Positions 33,661-45,300 of a stretch of DNA of 64,000 nucleotides are shown here, in pieces. This stretch comes from Pectinophora gossypiella (taxonomy: Eukaryota > Arthropoda > Insecta > Lepidoptera > Gelechiidae): contig NC_065409.1 in NCBI RefSeq assembly GCF_024362695.1, forward strand, positions 434,001 through 498,000. Direction: 5' to 3'. The notes under the pieces are model-generated. The model worked only from the letters and a program-made list of their open reading frames with translations. It made no database searches and had not been told where the DNA came from. A program made the translations under genes and the position numbers. Numbering within the stretch: the first letter of the stretch is position 1; every line of letters starts with the position of its first letter.

Positions 33661-35071
33661 TGTCACGTTCTTATCACGCGAATCAAATAGGTTGTACTTA
33701 CTAGGGTAAATAAAACGGTATATAGAAATAAAACCAAGTTTATTGGCATTAAATCCCTAGCAAGTACATAGATCGGATCTCTGGGTCGCAGGTAATTTGA
33801 TACTGGCTGAGCACCCTTGGTGCAGTAGGAAAACTACCACTTCCCTGTAACTCTTCCCACGACGACACGGGGTACACCGGCGCGCGCAGCAGGGCAGCAG
33901 AAACGGTGGGGTAAGTACAGGACCGAAAGTGGATCCAGCGGGTTGTAGAACCCGAAAGGTGAAGCGGTAGAGGTAAGTACAGGACCGGTAGTGGGTCCTG
34001 CGGTTGTAGAACTCGAAGGGTGAAACGGTGCAGGTAAGTACAGGACCGGTAGTGGGTCCTGCGGTTGCTGAACTCGAAGGGTGAACCCTGGAACCCGGAA
34101 TTAGTCATTTCAAGAATTGTCCGAATTCCCAGTCTGACTGCCACATGCCGATTCCTTAGCTTGATTGAAGATGGGAAGTGGATAGCAAGCAAGCTTAGCA
34201 ATCTAAGATGTGGCTGTCAGCAAATTACACACAATAAAAGTGAATTTAGCAAAATAAATTTAGAAAAAGAACAAAGAACAAGATAAATTTATGGTAGGTA
34301 GTTGTTTTAAAAAACTATCTAAAAAAATAGTAAAATTGAATATTTTAAGCTGAATAATTTTAATAGCAACGATATTAAACGTATTTTGTACATTAATATT
34401 GTTCCATTTAAGAATTATTTAAACAAGGAAAGTACTTAGGTACAAAGATAACTTTAAGTTGGTTAAGTAGAATTAATTTAGAAAAATTGACAATTTAAAT
34501 GTTGTTTTGAACATAAAAGATTGCTAATTATGATATAAAATAAGCACTAAAGCGTGAAAATACATTTACACGATGATTATGAAAAATGACAGTCATGCAA
34601 TGAACAAAGAAAGCATGTACTAGTCTACGTTGATATTTAAACTAATAAAAATAGTAATTGCTACACTTACCCAATTAATGGGGATAACACAACACTATAA
34701 ATTATTATATCGTAGACAAAATTAGTAAAAAAACGTATTTAAAAAATATACGAGTAATCGAGGTGTTCTCGCTACAAAGGCAGAAGGATTGTGTCGAACA
34801 TCCGACCGGAAGAGTAACGGCTCGGCTGTGGAATGTAGGTACGGCTACCTACGCAATGTGATAATTATTATTATTAAAGTCGTACAATATTAACGGAATT
34901 ATTTTGTAAATAGATATGTTTTGTTAAATTAATTAGTATATGTTTATTTATGTAATAATATTTTAGTTTTAAGCAGTAGTTTTTAAGTGTTTTCAATGAT
35001 AACTTTTTGATAGTTCCTAACAGAAAAACAAGAGCAATTACACTCAGTAGTAAAACGCGGCAGGCGTTACA
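33661..35071 (-). repeat. 3' LTR (left copy)
   Basis: It contains a three-unit minisatellite of about 61 bp at 33913-34090 (each unit with GTAAGTACAGGACCG) and a minus-strand AATAAA near 33738. It also carries a 150-codon minus-strand open frame (33749-34201), whose apparent protein repeats merely reflect the minisatellite. Confidence 0.92.
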
Positions 35072-36384
35072 TACCCCCCTTTTTTGGGTAGGATTTTCGC
35101 TAAGAAAATCCACTGACTAAAATGTAAGCTAGTCTGTCCTTCTTACTATTGACTATTCTAAAAATTACGTGGTACACATTCATTTCAACCCTTCCATTCA
35201 CCCCCCTACTTTCTTTCATCCCTTTCACACACAAACAGTTATCTTATTTAGTTTTAAGTGACTGCGTCCTTTCCAAAAAGAGTACTAGACTTTTAACCGC
35301 AGCTTAGTACTCACACGTAATCAATAGGAGATTTAAGGTAACCGTTTTTTTTTTCTTTTTATAGTATAATTTTCTTATCTTCGGGGTAGGGCCGAAGATA
35401 AAATAAATAGAATGTCCTAGGGGTAGGGCCTGGAGATTCAATATTTTTTTTTTGTAAAAAAAAAATTAGAAATACTATATATAAGTAAATATATTTAAGA
35501 CGGTAGGTAGTTTTAGTAAGTAAGACATTGTTTTAGGCTAGTTTTGGATTTTTTAGTATAGTTTAGTAAGTGTAGTTTTAGTTTTTTTTTTTTTTAAGGT
35601 AGTATGTAAGGTATTTTTAGAGAATATTAGAAGATATTAGAAGACGCATGCCATGCTCAAGATTTAAGTTTTTGGCAGGCCTAAGGCGTTTGATGGTATT
35701 ACACATCAATCTCTTGACTGACTCTTACAGTCTGCTCGAGAATTAGTAAGCAGCTGGGGGATTCTATGTTTTTCTCTCACTTCCATCCCAGCAAGGAAGT
35801 TTTGTAAATATAGAAAGTTTTATTTTAGTTAGGTAAAAGTTTAGATATAATTATTTAGAATAGTTTGTAAGTTTAATATCCTTGACATGCCATGTACCTC
35901 TTCATAAAGGAGTTCATCTTTCTGAAGTGATAAATATTTGATTGGACGAGACATCTCTATTACTTTATGTTTTAATTGTAATTAGTTTAATTGAATAGTT
36001 ATTTTTTGAGTAAGTGTTGCAAGTACCTGAAGTCTTAATAACTAAAACACAACAAACGGCAGAAGGAAAATAACAAGAAAACAAATGCTACTATCAAAAG
36101 TACACAACAATTAAAACACAGGGATAGACAGAGGTTGGCAGTGCAAAATCAAAGATTTCCTTCTGTGCGATGTGGTAGGTTCGATTTTGAGTTTTTAATT
36201 GTATGCAATCACCTTGAAAGAGAAATAGTAAGGTATTCCCACAAAGCAACCACAGCACACAAAAGTTGCAGTTACAATTCACTTAGAGCTAGACAAAATA
36301 ATCAGACCAACACCAAAGATGACCAAAAATGCTAAAACCAGCAAAAAGGATACTCAGCTCAGTATTTCCTTAGTTGGGCGCCAT
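35072..36384 (-). other. Internal region of the LTR element
   Basis: AT-rich with several homopolymer runs. A CTTCGGGGTAGGGCCGAAG hairpin lies near 35380-35400. The longest minus-strand open frame is about 60 codons with no family likeness. It presumably holds only packaging and priming signals. Confidence 0.7.
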
Positions 36385-37789
36385 TGTCACGTTCTTATCA
36401 CGCGAATCAAATAGGTTGTACTTACTAGGGTAAATAAAACGGTATATAGAAATAAAACCAAGTTTATTGGCATTAAATCCCTAGCAAGTACATAGATCGG
36501 ATCTCTGGGTCGCAGGTAATTTGATACTGGCTGAGCACCCTTGGTGCAGTAGGAAAACTACCACTTCCCTGTAACTCTTCCCACGACGACACGGGGTACA
36601 CCGGCGCGCGCAGCAGGGCAGCAGAAACGGTGGGGTAAGTACAGGACCGAAAGTGGATCCAGCGGGTTGTAGAACCCGAAAGGTGAAGCGGTAGAGGTAA
36701 GTACAGGACCGGTAGTGGGTCCTGCGGTTGTAGAACTCGAAGGGTGAAACGGTGCAGGTAAGTACAGGACCGGTAGTGGGTCCTGCGGTTGCTGAACTCG
36801 AAGGGTGAACCCTGGAACCCGGAATTAGTCATTTCAAGAATTGTCCGAATTCCCAGTCTGACTGCCACATGCCGATTCCTTAGCTTGATTGAAGATGGGA
36901 AGTGGATAGCAAGCAAGCTTAGCAATCTAAGATGTGGCTGTCAGCAAATTACACACAATAAAAGTGAATTTAGCAAAATAAATTTAGAAAAAGAACAAAG
37001 AACAAGATAAATTTATGGTAGGTAGTTGTTTTAAAAAACTATCTAAAAAAATAGTAAAATTGAATATTTTAAGCTGAATAATTTTAATAGCAACGATATT
37101 AAACGTATTTTGTACATTAATATTGTTCCATTTAAGAATTATTTAAACAAGGAAAGTACTTAGGTACAAAGATAACTTTAAGTTGGTTAAGTAGAATTAA
37201 TTTAGAAAAATTGACAATTTAAATGTTGTTTTGAACATAAAAGATTGCTAATTATGATATAAAATAAGCACTAAAGCGTGAAAATACATTTACACGATGA
37301 TTATGAAAAATGACAGTCATGCAATGAACAAAGAAAGCATGTACTAGTCTACGTTGATATTTAAACTAATAAAAATAGTAATTGCTACACTTACCCAATT
37401 AATGGGGATAACACAACACTATAAATTATTATATCGTAGACAAAATTAGTAAAAAAACGTATTTAAAAAATATACGAGTAATCGAGGTGTTCTCGCTACA
37501 AAGGCAGAAGGATTGTGTCGAACATCCGACCGGAAGAGTAACGGCTCGGCTGTGGAATGTAGGTACGGCTACCTACGCAATGTGATAATTATTAAAGTCG
37601 TACAATATTAACGGAATTATTTTGTAAATAGATATGTTTTGTTAAATTAATTAGTATATGTTTATTTATGTAATAATATTTTAGTTTTAAGCAGTAGTTT
37701 TTAAGTGTTTTCAATGATAACTTTTTGATAGTTCCTAACAGAAAAACAAGAGCAATTACACTCAGTAGTAAAACGCGGCAGGCGTTACA
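36385..37789 (-). repeat. 5' LTR (right copy)
   Basis: The same sequence as the left LTR apart from the short TTA run. The start (minus strand TGTAACGCC) and end (GTGACA) are intact, and the primer binding site follows directly. Confidence 0.92.
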
Positions 37790-37979
37790 ACATTCCCATA
37801 CCATCCTATCCTCCTGTTGCTCCTTATTTTTTCAGTGACCGGCGCTTCTTTCGGACTTCCTCTTATATATTAATTCCTAATTTTGTCCATTCTGGTCATA
37901 CCACTCATCCTGTACGGTTTGCAACCGCACATGTCCCGCGTCAGCTATTTTACCTTTTACGCAATTGTATAATTAGTTC

Positions 37980-38084
37980 TCCACCAACCCGCAGTGGAGC
38001 AGCATGGTGGAGTATGCTCCATACCCCCTCCGGTTGATTGAGGGGAGGCCTGTGCCCAGCAGTGGGGCGTATATAGGCAGTTTA
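37980..38084 (-). mobile_element. Short SINE with 14-bp target-site duplication
   Basis: TGTATAATTAGTTC flanks it at 37966-37979 and 38085-38098. The body (CACTGCTGGGCACAGGCC on the minus strand) matches 119-235. Confidence 0.85.
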
Positions 38085-38289
38085 TGTATAATTAGTTCAC
38101 GACTCATCAAGGTAGTGTGTACCCGTATTTGTATAATTAACTTTAACAAGAAAGTGATCAATAAAACGGACATTTTACGCTATCAAGATTGTTCTCATTT
38201 TGGCTCCACATCAGTTTATCAAGATTTATTTATTTATTTAAGATTATCATCTTATCATCAAAAGATCATACACGTCTAGCAAGAGACTG

Positions 38290-38505
38290 TACACATTCGC
38301 GTTTCTACCACATGTACTCTTCTTTCATCCGTCTCATGACCGTCTTGTAAATCTTCCCTTGGGGCATTCGCGGGTCACACGTTGTCCCTGAGACCTGTCG
38401 CCATTTCATCCATCCCGCATTTTTCCTGTTCCTCACGTCCCTGCTAATGTCGCCGTCGTTTTGAATCAATCCGAGATACCTGAAATCGGTGCAGACTGGG
38501 GATAC
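38290..38505 (-). repeat. Decayed RTE-like LINE fragment
   Basis: Minus-strand translation gives FRYLGLIQNDGDISRDVRNR, AGWMKWRQVSG, CDPRMP and KIYKTVMR, the conserved post-catalytic part of RTE-type reverse transcriptases, with gaps and no long frame. Confidence 0.7.
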
Positions 38506-39545
38506 ACCATTTAAGGCTATTTAGGAAAAAAGAACGTTACGTTATGTTATCTGGGCTCAGGTTTCTCTAAGGTGGTCAGTGTACCACATAATGATGCGTG
38601 GGACTTTATTTCTTAACTACTTACTTAAATATTTCTTTGGAGAGAACGTACGTAGGGCCATTATCACATGAGCTCCGGTGTGTGTAGTGACCACCTATAC
38701 TCAAAGCAGGAAAAGACACTTTTACTTAACATTCTGATTTGATCGATATCACGTTTTGTATCCCAATCACTTGTATCTAGTCTCAGTGAGTGGCTGGTCA
38801 TCTCTAGCGCCTAGATTGGCAGATTCAATCGGCTGCAGTGGTGGGCAAACATTGACCCCGGAGGGCGGGGGTGGGCCACGTGGTGCGGGAAGGGGCGAGC
38901 CGCAGCCCTGGCCCGGTGCACTTTAGACACTTTATACCGTACCGATGGGGGTTAGTCGCTAGATCAAACAGTTTTCAGGTTTCATTACAGCCTCTTGGCC
39001 CAATATGTAGTACCTAATTCGCTAAGGTTTGTGACCGATAAACCTAACATAACATACCATCACGCCTGTATCCCTGAGGGGGTAGGCAGAGGTGTATAGT
39101 ATACACCCACCCCTCGTCGTAAATACATAGAACAAGGTCGGTTGTCGTAAAAAAGCTGTAGATCACAGTGTTTTTTTTTTGTGACATGTCCCTGATATGT
39201 TCCCGGGATTCGAACCTGGGACGTCCGGATCGTCAGCCCAATGTTCAACCACTGGACCAGATGGTTCGAGGGTTAATTCAGAACATTATCCTGACTTGAT
39301 ATCAAGTGGAAATTCTTGTGGGAAAATTCATGAAGATATAATGTTTTTTAAAATTATTTATTTCCCATATTGATATTTAAGCTGTAAGTACCAAAAAAAA
39401 AAAAACAAATTATAGATTAAAAATCATCAATGTACAACAACATTGCACGTAGGTAGGGACTACGCACGTAGTTTATCGACTGTCCGGTTATGCGATTGCG
39501 GCGCAGCAAATACACTTAAAACATTTTCGACGAGAAAATACGTTA
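38506..39545. other. Intergenic stretch with SINE remnants
   Basis: No gene was recognised. It contains a short repeat around 39053-39115 (CATCACGCCTGTATCCCTGA), also present near 3868-3935, 7377-7430, 50970-51045 and 55546-55572. A minus-strand family 1 SINE head lies at about 39170-39270, and a partial CAGGGTGT-family MITE at 39272-39330. Confidence 0.5.
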
Positions 39546-39770
39546 CCATATAGTGACATCGTAACAAATACTGAGGGGGATGATTTCGCTCCTGTTTCTG
39601 AGTTAATGTCATGTGGATTTTTCCGTCGCAAAGTTCATGTCTTTTTTGAGTTTTCTTTAATTTTTTATAATTCTATATTTTTTCGATGGAAAATTCCACT
39701 TGATAATTACTCAGATTCATGAGCTAAATCATCCTCCTCAGTATTCGTTACGATGTCACTTACACCCCGT
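39546..39770. mobile_element. MITE, CAGGGTGT family
   Basis: It carries the inverted pair TAGTGACATCGTAACAAATA and TATTCGTTACGATGTCACTT with the shared interior (GATGATTT..GCT, TTTTCCGTCGCAAA). Confidence 0.75.
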
Positions 39771-39778
39771 ACAAGTAC

Positions 39779-39926
39779 GTACGGTCACGAGCATTAATAT
39801 GTATACACTTTGGTACCATGTCACATTAACTTTTTTGACAAATTGAACTCTAAGTCTCACTAAATGTCAAATATGTTAGTGCGACAGAGTCCTAAAGTGG
39901 GTACATTATATTGCTCATGACTGTAC
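39779..39926. mobile_element. GTAC-bounded MITE, copy 2
   Basis: Inverted orientation relative to 8421-8578, and starts GTACGGTCACGAGCATTAAT. It lies between two CAGGGTGT-family elements. Confidence 0.85.
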
Positions 39927-39949
39927 AGGTTTGCCCATACATATACGTA

Positions 39950-40452
39950 TGGGTGTTAGTGACATCGTAACGAATACTAAGGGAGATGATTCATATCATG
40001 ATTCTGAGTTGATATCAAGTGGCATTTTCTGTTGGAAAATTTATGAAAATTTTACTGTCTTTTTTAATTATTTTCAGCTCCATACTTCATCATCAGCCCA
40101 TTAACGTCCCCACTGCTGGGGCACGGGCCTTCCCTATGGATGGATAGGGAAATCGGGCCTTAAACCATCACGCGGGCCCAGTGCGGATTGATGGTTATTA
40201 ACGACTGCTAATGCAGCCGGGACCAACGGCTTAACGTGCCATCCGAAGCACGGAGGAGCTCGAGATGAAAACTTTTTTTTTGTGGTCACCCATCCTATGA
40301 CCGGCCTTTGCGAAAGTTGCTTAACTTCAACAATCGCAGACCGAGCGCGTTTACCGCTGCGCCACCGAGCTCCTCCATACTTACTTGGTATCAATTCAGA
40401 ATCATGGTCTGAATTATCCCTTCAAAAATTTCGTTACGATATCACTAACACA
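39950..40452. mobile_element. MITE, CAGGGTGT family, split by a SINE
   Basis: The left half (GGGTGTTAGTGACATCGTAA) and the right half (TTTCGTTACGATATCACTAA) are the two ends of one element, separated by the insertion at 40088-40372. Confidence 0.8.
40088..40372 (-). mobile_element. tRNA-derived SINE (family 3) nested in a MITE, 10-bp target-site duplication
   Basis: CTCCATACTT occurs at 40078-40087 and 40373-40382. Minus-strand reading begins with a tRNA-like GAGCTCGGTGGCGCAGCGGT head. It shares its distal CCCACTGCTGGGGCACGGGC core with the short SINEs. Confidence 0.85.
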
Positions 40453-40760
40453 TGCACTTCGGGGAGTGTCCCCGCGATCTACACGAGCTCATTCCACCAT
40501 CCCTCTTTTATCTTCGGACTTCCAGACGTACGGCCGGGTTCCATCCCTATTTGGTGGATATCCCAACTACTTATTCACAAAAGTACAAAACTATTTATGC
40601 ACAAAGGGCTACGCATCGTCCTTCATTATGCGCACTGTTAGGGAGTGGAATTCTTTACCGTCTTCTGTATTTCCGAATGCATATAAGCCGGGTGCTTTCA
40701 AAGCCAGAGTGAACAGGCACCTTCTGGGCGAGCTCGCTCCATCTTAGGCCTCATCAATGC
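40453..40760 (+). repeat. Non-LTR retrotransposon ORF terminus
   Basis: Translates to SFIMRTVREWNSLPSSVFPN and FKARVNRHLLGEL plus a stop, the standard end of a jockey/CR1-like reverse-transcriptase ORF. 5'-truncated, with a possible frameshift further upstream. Confidence 0.7.
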
Positions 40761-42052
40761 CTTCGAGCAAGTGTGGGGCCAAGAGAAACCCATTAAAGGT
40801 AAAAAAAAACACCTGTATGTCATAAACTCTATATACTTCTACAATGTTTAATCTAGCTGCTGGTTTTCCCAAAAGTAAATAAATAAATATTCGACCTACC
40901 TGCGTATTTTACTCGTCTGAACTTAAATAGTCTTTTTATTTTCTTTCCAAGTTCAGAGCAGTGTAAATATTTGTTCCAGCGTCAAACGTGATGCTCGGCA
41001 GGCGTGAACAAGTCTCGCGACATGTCTCAAGTGACATCTTGAAATCCTTCCCCTAGGTATCGTACGATATACCTAGGACCAAGAATTTTCTTCCATTCCT
41101 ATACCTGTTTGTCTGTCTAGGAATGAAATAAACCACATTATCTGATACCTACCTACTTATTGGCATACATAGTTTGTTTGCAAGATTTTTCGCTTGATTA
41201 CGCTCTATTTGAGGTCTGACTTTTGAAGTGTGTTATGGTTTTCTTTATTTAGAAGGGCCTTCAGCAATCACTCAATGTTGAACAACAGATCGCTAAGTAG
41301 CAGAATACAAAAGGGATAAAATTAGGCTCAATTTTTCATTTCTTCTTCTATCGTGTGAGTTGTGCGGTAAATTACCAACCCCATTAGCCTTAGTGTCAGG
41401 GTTACTGTTGAACCGCCAAAGGCTCATGCAAAGGCCCTGACATGGCTCATGTTTTTAATTTTATGTTACTATGGTCCTGTATGGAATGGCTAGCTTCTCA
41501 AAAGGAGCACCGGTTGATGGCCCCCGATATCGAACTTGCGCTTTTCACTATCACAGAAGGCTCGACCATTATAGACGGCGATAGACTCACCACCACGTTG
41601 GTCTGACAGAAAACTCAGGTAAAGTGGGTATTCTCTGACTAATCCAATTGTGAATATAGTCGTGACCTTATGCAGGTATTCATTTGAAATACAAAGTACC
41701 TAGTTAGTTTTTGCCGTTACCGCACACTCTGATTTTATGTGAGCAATACTCGAAGTACTATTGGAGTTGTTAAGAAGAATGACAGAAATTCGTGAAAAAT
41801 ATTATGTACCTACTTACATAGAACTATTTGGAAAGTTTTATTTCCAATTTATAATAATGAGTGAATCAGAATGGAGACGCTTGTATGTAGTTCTATGGAA
41901 AAGAATAAGAAAAAAAAATTACCAAATTTGTCCTAGTGACGTCAGTTCTATAGACCAAATGGGAACTACTCTACTATTGGTAGAGTAAACATCAGAGAGA
42001 GATTGGTAGAGTAGTCATTTGTTTTGTTGGAATAAAGCAGTATTAGCTTATC
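40761..42052. other. Intergenic stretch without recognised genes
   Basis: It contains a minus-strand family 1 SINE tail at about 41345-41450 and a run with GTAGAGTAGT palindromic motifs at about 41960-42015. Nothing else was recognised. Confidence 0.45.
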
Positions 42053-42061
42053 ATTGTTATT

Positions 42062-42389
42062 CCGCCTCCGTGGTCCAGTTGTTGAGGGCTCACGGTCCGA
42101 AGGTCCTGGGTTTCGAATCCCGGTAGGGAAATATAACAAAAATATCTTTGTGATCCCTAGTTTGGTTAGGACAATACAGGCTGATCACATGATTGTCCGA
42201 AAGTAAGACGATCCGTGCTTCGGAATGTCGTTAGGAACGTTAAGCCGTTGGTCCCGGTTACTACTTACTGATGTAAGTACGTAATCGTTACATGAGAGTC
42301 AGGGGCTTATGGCGGCTCAATAGTAACTCTGACACCAGGGTTGGTGAGGTTGGTAATCCACCTCACAACCCACACGATAGAAGAAGAAG
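42062..42389 (+). mobile_element. Full-length tRNA-derived SINE (family 1) with 9-bp target-site duplication
   Basis: ATTGTTATT flanks it at 42053-42061 and 42390-42398. The head CCGCCTCCGTGGTCCAG, the B box GGTTTCGAATCCC and the full body are present, ending in (GAA)n. Confidence 0.85.
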
Positions 42390-45300
42390 ATTGTTATTGC
42401 TGTCATTCTTCTGCTGTTCGTGTCATATGGCTCTTTTTTATTACTTACCAACTCATTACTTGTTCTACTAGTCTTTCATACTCATATTTGGACTTTAATC
42501 CCAAGTGTGGCTGCAGATAGGCGATGACTTGTTAACCTTAGGCATAGGGCACACCCCAGAGGTACACAATAACACTATGTGGGTATAGAAGGGACACTCC
42601 GTCCCGCACCGATATGAACTCGATTTACCTCACCCACTCCAATGAGCATATTTAAACCGTAAGCCATTAAAGAGTAAGTGAGTGCGCGGACAGTTTGTCT
42701 CGCTCGCACGCACGGAGCAAGGCGGCACACGGTAAGAACGAGGTTTTTGTATGGAGTGTCCGTTCTGTACACATTAGTCCATCTTGACAGGGTAACGGTC
42801 AGCTTGTCTCAACTGTTATTTTCCAATGTTTCTCGCATTTTTTACCGTCATATTTACTTACATTGGGTTTTGGTGTTTTCGGTAGGAACATCTGCAAATG
42901 AAGAAACAAACACACACAGTTCATTTCCAATATTTTTATTTTTAAATTAGTGGCAGTGAAGTGTTGTCGGGTACGTCGTAGTGGAACAGAACCTGGGACT
43001 GCCTCAGTCGTATGTCGTCCGAATATAAAAATAATTCTTGGGTACGTTACGTGGTGCCTTACTCTCAACTAATACAGCTTAAATAAACATGAGCTCTAAC
43101 ATCAAGTCTCTTCCAAATCATTAAAGCTTATTGTATCTCCCATGTATACTTGTCTAATATTTATAAAATAGGGCATAAGATTGGCAAGTAGTATAGTTCA
43201 TATTGCTCGTAAAATGCCCTTTATTTAATTTGTAATAAGGAATAGTAACCGTATTATTTGAAGACGACACTTGCTTTTTGCATATTCTATTAACTTTTCT
43301 ATCGTTTCCAAATTCTCTTCTTCTAAATAATTCGTCATGTAAATACTTCTGTTCCATAATTGTAATAATCCTCTCGCTATTATTTCTAGAGACTTGATGG
43401 TAGTATAGTAGTGAAAATGTAGCGAAGTGTCGGGCTCATTCGGTCGACAACAGATTACAATAAATTGGCACTTTGTTACGACGATCCATCGTGTCTTCTG
43501 TCAAACTGAGCAAACATTTGAGCGAGGGTCGAGCGAGTATAGCTTGCTAGGTTCACAGAACATACGATGAAATAGTCGTTTCGTCTGGGAATGAATTCAA
43601 CGGTGGCTTGTGAGGGTAACTACTCGTACAAGCATTAGGTGACGGTTGACTATTATTTTAGTGATCTGTGGGGTGCTTAGTAGGCCACTGTGGCACCGTG
43701 GAACGCACTCCCAGCCGTCACGACTCAACTTTGGCACGTAACGTTAGGACTAAACGCTCGAGTGCTACACACTGCTGGTTACAACACTAACATTGAATTA
43801 TTACGTATCTGCCCGTCAGGGTTCAGTGTGGCAACAATTGAAAACAATGAGACTTCACTATTCAAAAGGATCGTCTATAAAAACGAGATTCAAAAACGAA
43901 AGTCCCTTTCGAAAATCTGTATCATTACAATGTATTAGATATCTAAACGTTATGTGTATATTCGAATTATGTACCTACTTAGGTACGAGTTATCGTCGAG
44001 TGCACGTGGGCTACAACCTTCGTTACTTTGAATCCATTATGATGATGAAAGAATATATCACTTATCATTAAAATATTATTAACAATCACTCAATTACCTA
44101 ACAAAAAGCACTCGCTGATTTTATTTATAAATACTCGATACTGCATCATACGCACATCAACCATACACTTTACATTATCGACGAAACTCGAGGAACTTTC
44201 ATCCAATAATATCTACTTGCTCGCTTTAATAACTGTTGGACAGCCTTTTTTGAAGATTTAAGATAATACTGAACGTAAGGGTTGTACTCGGTATACCCCA
44301 CGTGCATTCGTCCCTAATAATATTGTTACCGCTGCCGCACATAGTCGGTGAGACTTAAATTACTTCAGTCCTGGAGCGTGCACCCAGAGAGTGCTACTGG
44401 CAGTGGTCGCCGGCGGACTGGCCAGAGCAACAATATCATTACAAAGTCCTCGCCGCGCATCAACACGCGTCAGCCTCACCCGTACGTAAGCAGTCACCTG
44501 ATGACTAGGTATAGACAATGCTGACTCTCGCGAGCTCTACAGGCGAGGCTATCGCGTCTTCATAAACGCGAGCACTGCATGGCTCGGTCGAGGAGTTGCG
44601 CGCGCCGTCAGAAAACCCATCACAACTCTATCATAAAAACTCGCGCATTCAGAAATACATACTATAATTCATCCTCTATAATATTGAAATTCCTGCGTCC
44701 CCGTTACGTTATATAAAACACACTGTAATACAAACTAGCAGCGATCAAATTCGAAGAGTCGGCGCGACACAATCCCTCGGCCGCGCCCTATCTACCGCGG
44801 GTACTGCGCGCGGCTACAAATCATTTAATTTACAATTTATTTCATCATTACTCCTATACACATAAAAATATTAAAACGGAACGTTTTAACTAGGTAATAT
44901 ATACTGTGCGTAACGGACCGTAACACCATAGACTCACCATTAGCTGTACAAACAAACGAACAAATCGCGAAAACTTTCCAATGGAAGGAAGCAACGAAGT
45001 CAATAGGTTTCTCCCGCAATAAACACATCCCTTGCTTGCATTCACCTACATTAATCTCTTGAACATATCGTTGAATGTCTCGATTCTACCAATCACAGAG
45101 AAACACGTGGTATGAACACAAGGCTTGTGATTGGTCGAACCAAGCGAAACGTTGAACCCCAAATGTGTAGCATAGCCTCGTTTACATTAAGACAGACTAT
45201 CTCTTCTTCTAACATACTTGCGCTGTTTTTCTCGCTTTCTAGTTATAGTATTCAGTGAAATATGCAACTGAACCATCTAATTTTCACATTTCCCCACGAA

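Larger units (their letters stand above)
33661..37789 (-). mobile_element. Non-autonomous LTR retroelement, 4.1 kb, minus strand
   Basis: Two direct repeats (33661-35071, 1411 bp; 36385-37789, 1405 bp) begin TGT and end ACA. In the parts compared they differ only by a 6-bp (TTA)2 length change near 34866. ACAT flanks the whole at 33657-33660 and 37790-37793. On the minus strand the right LTR is followed by a primer-binding-site-like TGGCGCCCAAC (about 36373-36383). The left LTR is preceded by a polypurine tract AAAAAAGGGGGG (about 35074-35085). The 1.3-kb interior has no gag, protease, reverse transcriptase or integrase frame, so it depends on a helper. The 4-bp duplication suits Gypsy or BEL-like integrases; family unassigned. 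Confidence 0.92.

Noticed and set aside
33749..34201. 150-aa open frame on the minus strand, present again at 36473-36925
   Set aside because: It lies entirely within the LTR, is duplicated only because the LTR is, and its internal repeats are the minisatellite. No retroviral protein likeness.
33661..37789. Segmental duplication of 1.4 kb as explanation for the direct repeats
   Set aside because: TGT...ACA ends, primer binding site, polypurine tract and the ACAT flanking duplication together identify LTRs.
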